A stretch of 64,000 nucleotides of DNA. It comes from Porphyrobacter sp. (GTDB lineage: Bacteria > Pseudomonadota > Alphaproteobacteria > Sphingomonadales > Sphingomonadaceae). Below, piece after piece: positions 9,618-17,714 of the stretch. The stretch is taken from assembly GCA_017744315.1 (NCBI GenBank), contig JAGIBN010000002.1, forward strand, positions 62,001 to 126,000. Reading direction: 5' to 3'. Every line of letters starts with the position of its first letter. Position 1 is the first letter of the stretch. The notes beneath the pieces were generated by a model. That model was not told the DNA's origin, did not search any database, and was given only the letters and a program-made list of their open reading frames with translations. The translations under genes were made by a program, and so were the position numbers.

Positions 9618-10016
9618 ATGAGAGGTCGCGCGCTAATCGCCGCCGCAGCGCTGGCATGCCTGGTTCCGGCCGGAGCCCAGGCTCATCACTCGTTTGCCGT
9701 CTACTTCGATTCAACCAAGGACGTGACGGTCACCGGCAAGGTCACCTCGTTCCGTTTCACCAATCCCCACGGCACGGTCGTGCTTGATGTCACCGATGCG
9801 CAAGGCAAGGTCACCGAGTGGCGGGCGGAGACCAATGCGCCAGTCGTGCTGCAGCGGCGCGGTTGGACGCGGGACAGCATCAAGGCCGGAGAGACGATCA
9901 CCATTGAAGGCTGGCCCTCGCGCGATGGCAAACCTTACATGCGCTTGCGCCGCGCGGTCCACGCCGACGGCAGCCTGGTCGGCACCGCACCCTTCGGGCA
10001 GGCGGACCAGAGCTGA
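9618..10016 (+). CDS. DUF6152 family secreted protein
   Basis: A 132-residue exported protein: signal peptide about residues 1-23 ending AQA, then HHSFAVYFDSTKDVTVTG, the conserved start of DUF6152. The rest is a small beta barrel resembling OB-fold proteins (VTSFRFTNPHGTVVLDV, then GETITIEGWPSRDGKPYMRLRR). ATG 9618 has GGAGAGG eight bases upstream and gives the signal peptide. Its stop overlaps the start of the next gene (TGATG), so the two products are made together. Function unknown. Confidence 0.82.
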   Translation: MRGRALIAAAALACLVPAGAQAHHSFAVYFDSTKDVTVTGKVTSFRFTNPHGTVVLDVTDAQGKVTEWRAETNAPVVLQRRGWTRDSIKAGETITIEGWPSRDGKPYMRLRRAVHADGSLVGTAPFGQADQS

Positions 10017-10759
10017 TGCGCGCAGCTTTGATCGGACTGACGCTGGCGACCTTGTCAGCGCCCGCTATGGCCGAGCCCGACTTCACCGGGTTCTGGAACC
10101 TCAGCTTCGAAGCGGGCGATCCGCCAGCGGATCTCGTCGCCAAGCTGCCACCCGACACTGTGATGATCGCCGATACCGGCGTAGTCGAATTCCCTGAGGG
10201 CGAATACGGCGGCCTCAAGCTCAAGCCCGATGCGCTGGCCAAGGCCAAGGCCTGGAAGCCGGCCGACGAGATGACCCTGTCGCGCGTCTGCCTCGCCCCT
10301 TCGATCGTCTATGCGATCCAGGGTCCGTTTCCGTTCGAGGTCTACCAGACGCCCGAACTGATCGTGTTCAAGTACGAATACTTCGATCAGGTGCGGCTGG
10401 TGCACATGGACGGGCGCGGTCATCCGCCGGCCGATGCCCCGCATTCGAAGATGGGCCATTCGATCGGCCATTGGGAAGGAGACGAACTGGTAGTCGACAC
10501 CACCCACATCGCGGCTTCGACCATCACCAACAACGGCCTCGACCACACCGCCGACATCCACATGGTCGAACGCTATCGCCTGAGCCCGGACGGCAAGAAA
10601 CTGGTGGCGACACAATGGTTCGAGGATCCGGCCGTGCTCGACAACAACGGCTCTCGCTTCATCCAATGGGCGAAGCAGGCGGGGCAGTACGTCTATCCGT
10701 ACGAGTGCGATCCAGCCTTCGCGCTCGAGTATCAGGAGGCGGGGAAGGCGGGGCAATGA
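10016..10759 (+). CDS. Secreted hypothetical protein paired with the DUF6152 protein
   Basis: A 247-residue protein with signal peptide (about 1-19, ending AMA) followed by PDFTGFWNLSFE. The C-terminal half has GHSIGHWEGDELVVDTTHI and a later WFEDPAVLDNN; related motifs (RGHFEGDTLVVETTNF, then WVEDPVVLSG) occur in the protein at 44828-45886, so the two are distant paralogues. This type of secreted protein accompanies DUF6152 genes in alphaproteobacteria and acidobacteria. No catalytic residues can be named. Confidence 0.75.
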   Translation: MRAALIGLTLATLSAPAMAEPDFTGFWNLSFEAGDPPADLVAKLPPDTVMIADTGVVEFPEGEYGGLKLKPDALAKAKAWKPADEMTLSRVCLAPSIVYAIQGPFPFEVYQTPELIVFKYEYFDQVRLVHMDGRGHPPADAPHSKMGHSIGHWEGDELVVDTTHIAASTITNNGLDHTADIHMVERYRLSPDGKKLVATQWFEDPAVLDNNGSRFIQWAKQAGQYVYPYECDPAFALEYQEAGKAGQ

Positions 10760-10831
10760 CGCCCGCTATCGGCTGATTCGCGTCCGCCCGCCGAAATCGC
10801 TATGAAAGCGTCTCCCGGGGAATTGGGGGAC

Positions 10832-11404
10832 ATGGCGATGACAACGATTACGCGACGCGGCGCGGTGGTTGGCTTCTCGGCACTGGTGGCAGGATCGGCA
10901 GCGGCCGCTCAGGCGCCACTGGCCAGCCATCAGCATCCAGCGGCAAGCTCGACGGAAAAGGAGGGGCAGGCGTTCAAGTTCCTGGCTCTCAAGATGTTCG
11001 TCGAAGCCAGTGGCGAGGAAACCAACGGATCGACCGCCGTCCTGCGGATATTCGTGCCTCCAGGAGAAGGGGCAGCCCCGCACGTGCATTCGCGCGAGGA
11101 CGAGGTCTTCACGATCGTGCGCGGCCACTATCGCTTCCGCCACGGTGACGAGGAGGTCGACGCGCCAGCAGGAACCGCACTCTTCATGCCGAAGGGAATA
11201 CCCCACACCTTTCGCAACATCGGTAGCGAGCCCGGCGAACATATACTGACGCTGATCCCGGCCGGCCTGGAGAAGATGTTCCGCGAGGTCTCGGACGCCG
11301 GACTTCAGATGCAGCAAGATGCGGCGCGGTATGCCGAAGTGGCGGCCAAATATGGCATGCGGATATTGCCGCGGGACTCGTTGCCGTTTTCAACGGGGGG
11401 TTGA
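10832..11404 (+). CDS. Cupin-domain protein with Tat-like signal
   Basis: A 190-residue protein beginning MAMTTITRRGAVVGFSALV, a twin-arginine-like leader with cleavage near AAAQA. A single cupin barrel follows: motif 1 around APHVHSREDEVFTIVRGHYRF (His, His, Glu ligands) and motif 2 around PAGTALFMPKGIPHTF (His ligand), so a metal ion is probably bound. Start 10832 is preferred over 10802 because GGGGGA precedes it and the RR motif then sits near the N-terminus. It may be an exported dioxygenase-like or sugar-binding protein; substrate unknown. Confidence 0.75.
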   Translation: MAMTTITRRGAVVGFSALVAGSAAAAQAPLASHQHPAASSTEKEGQAFKFLALKMFVEASGEETNGSTAVLRIFVPPGEGAAPHVHSREDEVFTIVRGHYRFRHGDEEVDAPAGTALFMPKGIPHTFRNIGSEPGEHILTLIPAGLEKMFREVSDAGLQMQQDAARYAEVAAKYGMRILPRDSLPFSTGG

Positions 11405-11478
11405 TGTCTGCAATGGGTGGTTAGGCGACAGTCAGCTTTGAAGTGCGATCCGTGAATAGCTGGCCTTTTGATCACCAC

Positions 11479-11883
11479 TCATTGATGTGCTTTCCCGTAA
11501 AGCCACTCGGCTCCTCGCAGAAATACCCACACTTGAAGGAAGATGACTGGAACAAATACCACTGCGGGCATCCATCCAAACTGGGGTTGCATGGCAAACA
11601 ACGCAATGAGATCGAACACGACAGCCAACGATACCCAAGGCCAGAACCATGCGTTATTTCGAAGCGGCCACGCCATCCGAATTGAAATAAATAATCCCGC
11701 AAAAAGCATCGCCGCGAGGACAGCTGGACCCTCAGCTACCAATCCCAGGTAGACGGTGGCTTCCGCCATAACAACGCCGATCAAAGCCGCCACAAACACG
11801 TCAGTATTGGAAAGGTCGCGAAATCGAAGCCGTGGTGGGACATCAGGTATGTTCATGCAGCATGAGTTGCAGATGATCTCCAT
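11479..11883 (-). CDS. Small multi-span membrane protein
   Basis: Strongly hydrophobic protein with three to four membrane helices (around VFVAALIGVVMAEATVYLG, AVLAAMLFAGLFISIRMAW, VSLAVVFDLIALFAM and VVFVPVIFLQVWVFL) and a short cytoplasmic tail. The start is uncertain: TTG 11913, ATG 11883 and ATG 11856 are all in frame and none has a convincing ribosome site; 11883 is a compromise. No family recognised. It converges with the cupin gene. Confidence 0.6.
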   Translation of the reverse strand: MEIICNSCCMNIPDVPPRLRFRDLSNTDVFVAALIGVVMAEATVYLGLVAEGPAVLAAMLFAGLFISIRMAWPLRNNAWFWPWVSLAVVFDLIALFAMQPQFGWMPAVVFVPVIFLQVWVFLRGAEWLYGKAHQ

Positions 11884-11977
11884 GTCCGCAACTGAGGAAG
11901 ACTGAGCCAGCAATGGGGCAGACTTGGGTCGTTAGCCGACGTCAGGCCGTGATCGCAATTCCTCTGCAATTTTCCGC

Positions 11978-12008
11978 TTGAAGTTGACGCTGCGTCAAGT
12001 GGCATAAG
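11978..12008 (+). promoter_or_regulatory. MerR-type promoter with 19-bp spacer and palindromic operator
   Basis: A -35 element TTGAAG (11978-11983) and a -10 element CATAAG (12003-12008) are separated by exactly 19 bp, the overlong spacing that MerR-family activators correct by DNA distortion. The spacer contains TTGACGC-T-GCGTCAA (11984-11998), a perfect palindrome around one base. The predicted transcript start falls one to three bases before the merR ATG at 12017, so the mRNA would be essentially leaderless. Autoregulation is inferred. Confidence 0.7.
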
Positions 12009-12016
12009 GCTCGGCA

Positions 12017-12787
12017 ATGACCCAGTCTCTCGACATTGCCGAAGTCGCCCGGCTTACCGGACTCAGCTCTCGCGCCCTGCGGTTCTACGAGGCGCGCGGG
12101 CTCGTTACGCCTTTGCGAACCGCCTCTGGCCGCCGCCGTTATGGGCCCGCCGAGCTGGAGCGGCTGCATCAGGTCATGGCCCTGAAGCGGGCGGGGCTGA
12201 CGCTCGGGCAGATCGAGAAGATCAGTGGCGGGCGCAAGATCGACCTCGCGAACCTCGTCGCCGCGCAGCTTCAGTCGCTCGACAATCGTCGGCGCGAGAT
12301 CGACGACGCGCGCAGCCTGCTTATCTCCATCCAGTCCCGCCTCGATCGCAGCGAGCCCATCGATGTCGCGACCTTCTGCTCGCTGATCCGACAAGGAGAG
12401 ACGTTGATGTCACCAGAGAAATGGAACGAAGTGGCCTCCAGCCACCTGAGCGCGGACCAGCGCGATGCCGTCCAGCAAGCCAGGGCGGCCTTGCCCGCCG
12501 ACTTCGACAGGGCCGCGCATATGGCGAGGTTTCAGGAGCTGAACGCCCGCATCAAGGCGGCGCTGCCGCTCGATCCGGACAGCGAGGAGGCGCAAGCGTT
12601 CCTCGACGAACGGGACGCGATGCTGAAACCGATCCTCGCGATCATCGGGTCCCCGGAGATGATGGAGGCGGCGAAGGTCATGAGGGCGACCGTCGCTCAA
12701 GGTGACGCGCCGTCCCCGATCGATGCCGAGGTCTATCGCTTCTACCAGGAAGCCGCAGGAGCGCGGGGATTGCCCTCTTCGCTCTGA
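12017..12787 (+). CDS. MerR family transcriptional regulator
   Basis: A 256-residue protein. The N-terminal MerR winged helix is clear (DIAEVARLTGLSSRALRFYE, then GRRRYGPAELERL, residues 6-51), followed by a coiled-coil dimerisation helix (about 75-115). The C-terminal 140 residues are helical and acidic, longer than in metal sensors and without paired Cys, more like drug- or peptide-sensing members. It begins 8 bases after a MerR-type -10 element, so it probably controls itself. The next gene may belong to its regulon, but no second MerR-type promoter was seen in front of it. Confidence 0.88.
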   Translation: MTQSLDIAEVARLTGLSSRALRFYEARGLVTPLRTASGRRRYGPAELERLHQVMALKRAGLTLGQIEKISGGRKIDLANLVAAQLQSLDNRRREIDDARSLLISIQSRLDRSEPIDVATFCSLIRQGETLMSPEKWNEVASSHLSADQRDAVQQARAALPADFDRAAHMARFQELNARIKAALPLDPDSEEAQAFLDERDAMLKPILAIIGSPEMMEAAKVMRATVAQGDAPSPIDAEVYRFYQEAAGARGLPSSL

Positions 12788-12832
12788 GGGGTAAGCTGGG
12801 CGGAGGGTTGCACCGATAATCTCGGAGGCCCC

Positions 12833-13321
12833 ATGCGCGCTCTGTCGATTGCCGCCCTCTCGCTCATTTTCCTCGCCTTGCCTGCCGTTGCTCAGGACAA
12901 GCTCTCCAGCGCCGACAGCACAGCGGCTTTCCGCGCTGCCGGCTTCAAGCAGGTAAGCGGGCAATGGCAGGGTTGCGAGGATCCCGGCACCGCGAGCTAC
13001 ACCCCGGGCGAGATCGCCGAAGTGCGCGACCTCAACGGCGACGGCCAGCCCGAGGCGATCATCACCGAGGGCAGCGTGTTCTGCTTCGGCTCGACCGAGG
13101 TCGGTTACGTCATCGTCAGCAAGCAGGCGGATGGCAGCTGGAAGCAGGTTACCGGCGGACCGGGGATCGTAAACGTGCTCGATCAGAAGGGGGCGGGCGG
13201 CTGGCCCGACCTCGAGATCGGCGGGCCCGGCTTTTGCTTCCCGGTCGAGCGCTGGGACGGGGCGGCCTATGTGCTCAGTCGCCACCAGTACGAGGGGAAG
13301 GCCTGCAAGCCGAACGACTAG
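12833..13321 (+). CDS. Secreted protein with one VCBS/EF-type calcium loop
   Basis: A 162-residue protein with a signal peptide (about 1-20, ending AVA|QD). Residues about 65-80 contain VRDLNGDGQPEAIITEG, a DxNxDG calcium-loop motif typical of FG-GAP/VCBS beta-propeller blades, here in a single copy. Four Cys residues (in WQGCEDP, FCFGS, GFCFP and GKACKP) could form two disulfides in the periplasm. Function unknown. It converges on the molbindin gene, with one base between the stops. Confidence 0.75.
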   Translation: MRALSIAALSLIFLALPAVAQDKLSSADSTAAFRAAGFKQVSGQWQGCEDPGTASYTPGEIAEVRDLNGDGQPEAIITEGSVFCFGSTEVGYVIVSKQADGSWKQVTGGPGIVNVLDQKGAGGWPDLEIGGPGFCFPVERWDGAAYVLSRHQYEGKACKPND

Positions 13322-13322
13322 G

Positions 13323-13529
13323 CTATTTGCCGATCAGTACGTCGCTGGACTTGATCAGGACAGTGACCTGATCCCCGACCGCGAGCCCGAGGTCGGCGAT
13401 CGCTTCTTCGGTGATGCTGGAGGTGATCACATTGCCGCCGCCGATGTCGATCTTGACGGTGCCGTTAACCGCCCCGTGATCGAGTGACAGCACTTTGCCG
13501 GATATCTGATTGCGCGCGCTGATCTTCAT
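13323..13529 (-). CDS. Molybdopterin-binding (Mop) domain protein, molbindin
   Basis: A 68-residue stand-alone Mop/TOBE domain: MKISARNQISGKVLSLDHGAV-type start, a central GGGNVITSSIT strand pair and the ending VLIKSSDVLIG. Molbindins bind molybdate or tungstate at subunit interfaces and buffer the cytosolic pool. ATG 13529 is the family start; a longer frame upstream is antisense to the iron-permease gene. No modABC genes are nearby. Confidence 0.88.
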   Translation of the reverse strand: MKISARNQISGKVLSLDHGAVNGTVKIDIGGGNVITSSITEEAIADLGLAVGDQVTVLIKSSDVLIGK

Positions 13530-13677
13530 GGCGGGCACCTTTCGCCGTTTCTCCGGCGCCGATGCTAGCCTGAACGCGTCCGCTCGCCCAGCCTCCTGAC
13601 CGCGGGAAATCGGTGGATGGGGTGGGGGCGTGCGCGTGCGTTTGGCACCGACCTCGGATAACTTCGTTTCCGGCATC

Positions 13678-14091
13678 ATGGACCGAATATTCACCCGCAT
13701 CTCGACCCTGATCTCAGGCCTGGCCGGCCAGCCCCTGGCGTTCCTTCTGGCGCTGACCGTCGTGGTCGTGTGGGGTGTCACCGGACCGCTCTTCAAGTTC
13801 TCCGACACCTGGCAGCTGGTCATCAACACCGGGACGACGATCGTCACCTTCCTGATGGTGTTCCTGATCCAGAATTCGCAGAACCGCGATGCTGCGGCGA
13901 TGCAGGCCAAGCTCGACGAACTGATCCGCGCGGTCGAGCAGGCGCGCGGTCAGTTCATTGGCATCGAGCACCTGACCGACGCCGAGATCGAGCGGATCCG
14001 GGAAGCGATCGAGCTCGAGGAGATCGAGATCGAGAACGGGAAGTCGGCGACGATCAGCGAAACGGTCGAGAACCTGTTGCGCCGGCGGTAG
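13678..14091 (+). CDS. Low-affinity iron permease family membrane protein
   Basis: A 137-residue protein with two membrane helices (about residues 20-38 and 52-70). The second is followed by the family signature TWQLVINTGTTIVTF and IQNSQNRD. The C-terminal half is an acidic amphipathic helix (TDAEIERIREAIELEEIEIE). The family is named after yeast Fet4, but bacterial members are half-length and iron transport is not proven for them. ATG 13678 is preferred; a GTG at 13630 would add an unconserved leader. It converges on accC with six bases between. Confidence 0.82.
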   Translation: MDRIFTRISTLISGLAGQPLAFLLALTVVVVWGVTGPLFKFSDTWQLVINTGTTIVTFLMVFLIQNSQNRDAAAMQAKLDELIRAVEQARGQFIGIEHLTDAEIERIREAIELEEIEIENGKSATISETVENLLRRR

Positions 14092-14097
14092 CCGAAC

Positions 14098-15447
14098 TCA
14101 GCTTTCCCGCCGCTCCATCCATTCCTCGAGCCACTTGATCGTATAGTCGCCGTTGAGCACGTCCGGATCGCGCAGCAGGGCCTGGTGGAGTGGGATCGAG
14201 GTCTTCACGCCCTCAACCACCATTTCCTCCAACGCGCGGCGCAGGCGCATGATACAGCCTTCGCGCGTGCGGCCATAGACGATCAGCTTGGCGATCATCG
14301 AATCGTAGTACGGCGGGATGCGGTAACCGGCGTAGAGCCCGCTATCGACGCGCACATGCATGCCGCCCGCCGCGTGATAAGCGGTGACGAGGCCGGGGCT
14401 CGGGGCGAACGTGAACGGGTCTTCCGCGTTGATGCGGCACTCGATCGCGTGGCCCTTGAACTCGATCTCTTCCTGGCGGACCGAAAGCGGCTTGCCGTCG
14501 GCGATGCGAATCTGTTCGCGCACCAGGTCGACGCCGGTGATCGCTTCGGTCACCGGATGCTCCACCTGCAGGCGGGTGTTCATCTCGATGAAGTAGAACT
14601 CGCCGTTCTCCCACAGGAATTCGATCGTGCCTGCGCCGCGATAGCCCATGTCCGCCATTGCCTGGCTGACGACGCCGCCCATGCGAGCGCGTTCTTCGGG
14701 AGTGATGACCGGGGAGGGCGCTTCTTCGAGTACCTTCTGGTGGCGGCGCTGCAGCGAGCAGTCGCGTTCACCCAGGTGGATGGCATTTCCGTTGCCGTCA
14801 CCGAAGATCTGGAATTCGATGTGCCGCGGATTGCCGAGGTACTTTTCGAGATAGACCGTATCGTCGCCGAACGCGGCCTTCGCCTCGGTCCCGGCCTGCT
14901 TCATCAACGAAGCGAGTTGGTCGGGCGAGTTGCAGACTTTCATCCCGCGACCGCCACCGCCCGAAGCGGCCTTGATGATCACCGGATAGCCGATTTCCTC
15001 GGCGATCTTTGCCGCTTCCTCGGGATCCGAGACGGCGCCGGCAGAGCCCGGCACCAGCGGCAGACCGAGAGCGCCTGCAGTGCGCTTGGCCTCGACCTTG
15101 TCGCCCATCGTGCGAATGTGTTCGGGCTTGGGCCCGATCCAGGCGATCCCGTGCGCTTCGACGATCTCGGCGAACTGGGCGTTCTCCGAAAGGAAGCCGT
15201 AGCCCGGGTGAATCGCGTCGGCGCCCGAGATCTCAGCCGCGGAGATGATCGCTGCCGTGTTGAGATAGCTTTCCGCCGCCGGGGGCGGGCCGATGCAGAT
15301 GGCGTGATCGGCCAACCGCACATGCATGGCATCGGTGTCGGCCGTGGAGTGAACCGCCACGGTCTCGATGCCCATCTCATGAGCTGCGCGGTGAATGCGC
15401 AGCGCGATTTCGCCGCGATTGGCGATCAGGAGCCGGGTAATAGGCAT
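14098..15447 (-). CDS. accC: Acetyl-CoA carboxylase, biotin carboxylase subunit
   Basis: Carboxylates biotin on AccB with ATP and bicarbonate, the first half-reaction of fatty acid synthesis. The 449-residue protein has the N-terminal domain ([20 protein letters not shown]), an ATP-grasp domain with the glycine-rich loop [13 protein letters not shown] (about 157-169) and the catalytic [14 protein letters not shown] (about 287-300), then the C-terminal domain ([12 protein letters not shown]). It starts four bases after accB stops, so the two are an operon. Confidence 0.97.
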   Translation of the reverse strand: MPITRLLIANRGEIALRIHRAAHEMGIETVAVHSTADTDAMHVRLADHAICIGPPPAAESYLNTAAIISAAEISGADAIHPGYGFLSENAQFAEIVEAHGIAWIGPKPEHIRTMGDKVEAKRTAGALGLPLVPGSAGAVSDPEEAAKIAEEIGYPVIIKAASGGGGRGMKVCNSPDQLASLMKQAGTEAKAAFGDDTVYLEKYLGNPRHIEFQIFGDGNGNAIHLGERDCSLQRRHQKVLEEAPSPVITPEERARMGGVVSQAMADMGYRGAGTIEFLWENGEFYFIEMNTRLQVEHPVTEAITGVDLVREQIRIADGKPLSVRQEEIEFKGHAIECRINAEDPFTFAPSPGLVTAYHAAGGMHVRVDSGLYAGYRIPPYYDSMIAKLIVYGRTREGCIMRLRRALEEMVVEGVKTSIPLHQALLRDPDVLNGDYTIKWLEEWMERRES

Positions 15448-15451
15448 GGTG

Positions 15452-15934
15452 TCAGGCGACCACGATCAGAGGTTGGTCGTATTCGACAGGCTGGCCGTTC
15501 TCGACCAGGATCTGCTTGACCGTACCGCCCGCGGTGGCGGTGATCGGATTCATCACCTTCATCGCTTCGACGATCAGCAGCGTGTCGCCGGCCGAAACCT
15601 TGTCACCCACCTTCACAAACGCGTCGGCGCTCGGCTCGGGCGAGAGATAGGCGGTGCCCACCATCGGCGAGCGGATGGCGTTGGCAGCGACTTCGGCGGC
15701 AGCCGGTGCAGCCTCTGCCGCAGCGGCGGCGGGCGCAGGAGCGGCAGCGACGGGCGCGGCGGCATAAGCCTGGACCGGAGCAACCGTTCCGCGGGAGACC
15801 TTGATCTTCCGCTCACCATCTTCAACTTCGATTTCAGTAAGGCCGGTTTCGGACAGAAGCTCAGCCAATTCGCGCACGAGTTTAGTGTCGACGTTCATAC
15901 CGCCTCCGCGTCCGCGATTATTACTTTCGGCCAT
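15452..15934 (-). CDS. accB: Acetyl-CoA carboxylase, biotin carboxyl carrier protein
   Basis: A 160-residue carrier protein: an N-terminal helical segment (about 13-50), an Ala/Pro-rich linker (about 52-85) and the C-terminal biotinyl domain with EAMKVM, Lys126 being the biotinylated residue. Start 15934 gives MAESNN; an internal ATG at 15898 (MNVDTK) has an even better GGAGG, so both starts are possible. It lies upstream of accC and downstream of aroQ in the common alphaproteobacterial order aroQ-accB-accC. Confidence 0.95.
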   Translation of the reverse strand: MAESNNRGRGGGMNVDTKLVRELAELLSETGLTEIEVEDGERKIKVSRGTVAPVQAYAAAPVAAAPAPAAAAAEAAPAAAEVAANAIRSPMVGTAYLSPEPSADAFVKVGDKVSAGDTLLIVEAMKVMNPITATAGGTVKQILVENGQPVEYDQPLIVVA

Positions 15935-16015
15935 GCGATCCCTCTATGCTGGTCGAACAAGCCCGGCGCTATGCGCGCGGTGTGCGGCGCTGGCAAGTAC
16001 CAGCGACGCGTCTCT

Positions 16016-16450
16016 TTACAGCCTGGCGGCCGCTTCGAGGGCCATTTCATAGCCATACGCGCCAAACCCGGCGATCGTGCCCTTGGCTGCCATCCCGACA
16101 TAGCTCTTGTGGCGATAGGCCTCGCGCGCGGCCGGATTGGAAATATGCACCTCGATCACCGGCGTCTTGATCGACCGGATCGCGTCATAGAGCGCGAGGC
16201 TGGTGTGGGTGAGGGCGCCGGCATTGAGCAGCACGGCCTTCATGCCCTCTGCCTGGGCTTCGTGCAGCCAGTCGCACAAATGCCCTTCGTGGTTCGACTG
16301 ACGCAGGTCGACTTCAAGGCCGAGTTCGCGGGCGCGGTCTTCAAGTCGCCCGGCAATGTCATCGAGTGTGTCGGAACCGTAAATCTCGGGCTCGCGCAGG
16401 CCGAGCAGGTTGAGGTTGGGTCCGTTGAGGACGAGGACTTTGTTCGACAT
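16016..16450 (-). CDS. aroQ: 3-dehydroquinate dehydratase, type II
   Basis: Dehydrates 3-dehydroquinate to 3-dehydroshikimate in the shikimate pathway. The 144-residue protein has the type II motifs: NGPNLNLLGLREPEIYG with the catalytic Tyr (about residue 24), QSNHEG (about 60-65), LNAGALTHTS (about 75-84) and EVHISN with the catalytic His (about 101). Start 16450 gives the family N-terminus; an upstream in-frame ATG at 16480 adds ten unconserved residues. It probably heads the aroQ-accB-accC transcript, with an 81-base gap to accB. Confidence 0.95.
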   Translation of the reverse strand: MSNKVLVLNGPNLNLLGLREPEIYGSDTLDDIAGRLEDRARELGLEVDLRQSNHEGHLCDWLHEAQAEGMKAVLLNAGALTHTSLALYDAIRSIKTPVIEVHISNPAAREAYRHKSYVGMAAKGTIAGFGAYGYEMALEAAARL

Positions 16451-16537
16451 GCTGCTCCCCTTGGCGTTGGCCGGGGGCATAGCGCCTAGGTCGCGCCAGC
16501 GCGAGGGGGTAAGAGTGCCTGCGCCTCCTGCATCATT

Positions 16538-16575
16538 GCCAAATGGCCTTCTATGAACTATCTGATGCCATATGG
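16538..16575. promoter_or_regulatory. Paired palindromes, candidate operator of the RES-Xre locus
   Basis: GCCA-AA-TGGC (16538-16547) and CCATATGG (16568-16575, preceded by G) are related palindromes about 29 bp apart centre to centre, almost three helical turns. The second overlaps the ribosome site (GGAG at 16574-16577) of the antitoxin gene. RES-Xre systems are autorepressed by the antitoxin, so these are likely its sites; this is inference. Confidence 0.5.
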
Positions 16576-16584
16576 AGATTTGCC

Positions 16585-16998
16585 ATGCTGGCTCTGCAAC
16601 CCGTTGATACTGGACCTCACGCGTTCAAACCCGCGCCTCTCACGCAGGAAGAGGCCGAGGCCATGTTTCGCGCGGCTCTCAATCTTTTCGCCAAATGGGG
16701 TCTGACCGACGAACAGGCGGCGGTGCTGCTGGACATGCCGGTGCGGTCCTATCGCCGCTGGAAGGCCGAAGGGCCGGCGCGGATTTCGCGTGACGGGCGG
16801 GCGCGGCTGTCCAATCTGATGGGCATCCACAAGGCGCTGCGCGTCATCTTCACCGAACCGCAGCGCGCCTATGCCTGGGTCCGCGCGCCGAACACGGCTT
16901 TCGCCGGGGCTAGCGCGCTCGACGTCATGCTCGGCGGCGAACTGACCGATATCATGCGGGTACGCCGCTATCTCGATGCGGAGCGCGGCGGCTGGTGA
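16585..16998 (+). CDS. Antitoxin of the Xre/MbcA/ParS family (DUF2384)
   Basis: A 137-residue antitoxin with an Xre-like helix-turn-helix in the N-terminal half (LTDEQAAVLLDMPVRSYRRWK, about 40-60) and the C-terminal DUF2384 toxin-binding domain (AYAWVRAPNTAFAGASALDVMLGG, about 95-118). ATG 16585 has GGAG seven bases upstream; the in-frame ATG at 16543 would place one palindrome inside the gene. It overlaps the RES gene by four bases (GTGA). It neutralises and represses the RES toxin operon. Confidence 0.88.
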   Translation: MLALQPVDTGPHAFKPAPLTQEEAEAMFRAALNLFAKWGLTDEQAAVLLDMPVRSYRRWKAEGPARISRDGRARLSNLMGIHKALRVIFTEPQRAYAWVRAPNTAFAGASALDVMLGGELTDIMRVRRYLDAERGGW

Positions 16999-17708
16999 CA
17001 CCGCCCGAGGCGCTTCCGGTTTCGCGAGTGGATTGGACGGGGGCGGTGCGGATCATCCGCAGCGTCTTTCCGCCGATCGACTTGTTCGAGGATATCGCCG
17101 ATCCGGCCGACTGGCCGCTGCTCCTGTCGGCCGAGCAAAAGACCAATCCGCGAATCATGGAGACGATCGGCAATCTCGATCTGGTTCCGGCCGAGCGGCG
17201 GGTCGGGGGAAGTGGCGCGTCCTATCTCATGGCGCCGTTCACCCACATCGCTCCGGAAAGGCGCAGCCGGTTTTCCGACGGCTCTTACGGGGTGCTCTAT
17301 GCCGGGCGCGAATTCGAAACCGCGCTGTTCGAGACGATCCATCATCATGCCAACTTCATGGCCCGAACCGCTGAAGCCTCTGGCTGGACCTCGCAGTTTC
17401 GGGAAATCGTGCTCGAAGTCGGAGCCAGCCTGCACGACTTGCGAGGTGTTGAAAGTGCGGTGCTCGATCCCGCCAGCTACGAGGCCTCCCACCGATTGGG
17501 CGCCGACCTTCGCCGCTCAGGTTCTGACGGAGTGGTCTATCCCAGCGTCAGGCACTCAGGCGGTGAGTGCGTAGGCCTGTTTTACCCGGACGGTGCTTCG
17601 AACCCCGTTCAAGGCCGGCATTTGGACTATCACTGGGACGGCGCCCGCGTCGATCTGGTGCGCGATGCGGGGACGGGCACCGTCTTCCGCGTGGTCGACG
17701 TTCCCTGA
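16995..17708 (+). CDS. RES-domain toxin (NAD+ phosphorylase type)
   Basis: A 237-residue protein with the RES domain in the C-terminal two thirds: Arg in VIRSVF-like start, SDGSYGVLYAGREFETALFET, and a final SDGVVYPSVRHSGGECVGLF. RES toxins degrade cellular NAD+. The Arg, Glu and Ser of the R-E-S signature are present, so the toxin looks intact. It starts at GTG 16995, overlapping the antitoxin stop, which keeps the two products in ratio. It converges on the HerA-like ATPase gene with six bases between. Confidence 0.9.
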   Translation: MTPPEALPVSRVDWTGAVRIIRSVFPPIDLFEDIADPADWPLLLSAEQKTNPRIMETIGNLDLVPAERRVGGSGASYLMAPFTHIAPERRSRFSDGSYGVLYAGREFETALFETIHHHANFMARTAEASGWTSQFREIVLEVGASLHDLRGVESAVLDPASYEASHRLGADLRRSGSDGVVYPSVRHSGGECVGLFYPDGASNPVQGRHLDYHWDGARVDLVRDAGTGTVFRVVDVP

Positions 17709-17714
17709 GCGGGA

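Noticed and set aside
13530-13910. N-terminal extension of the molbindin frame
   Set aside because: Antisense to the iron-permease gene; molbindins begin at MKISARN.
14185-15519. 444-residue plus-strand frame
   Set aside because: Antisense to accC and accB, which are unmistakable.
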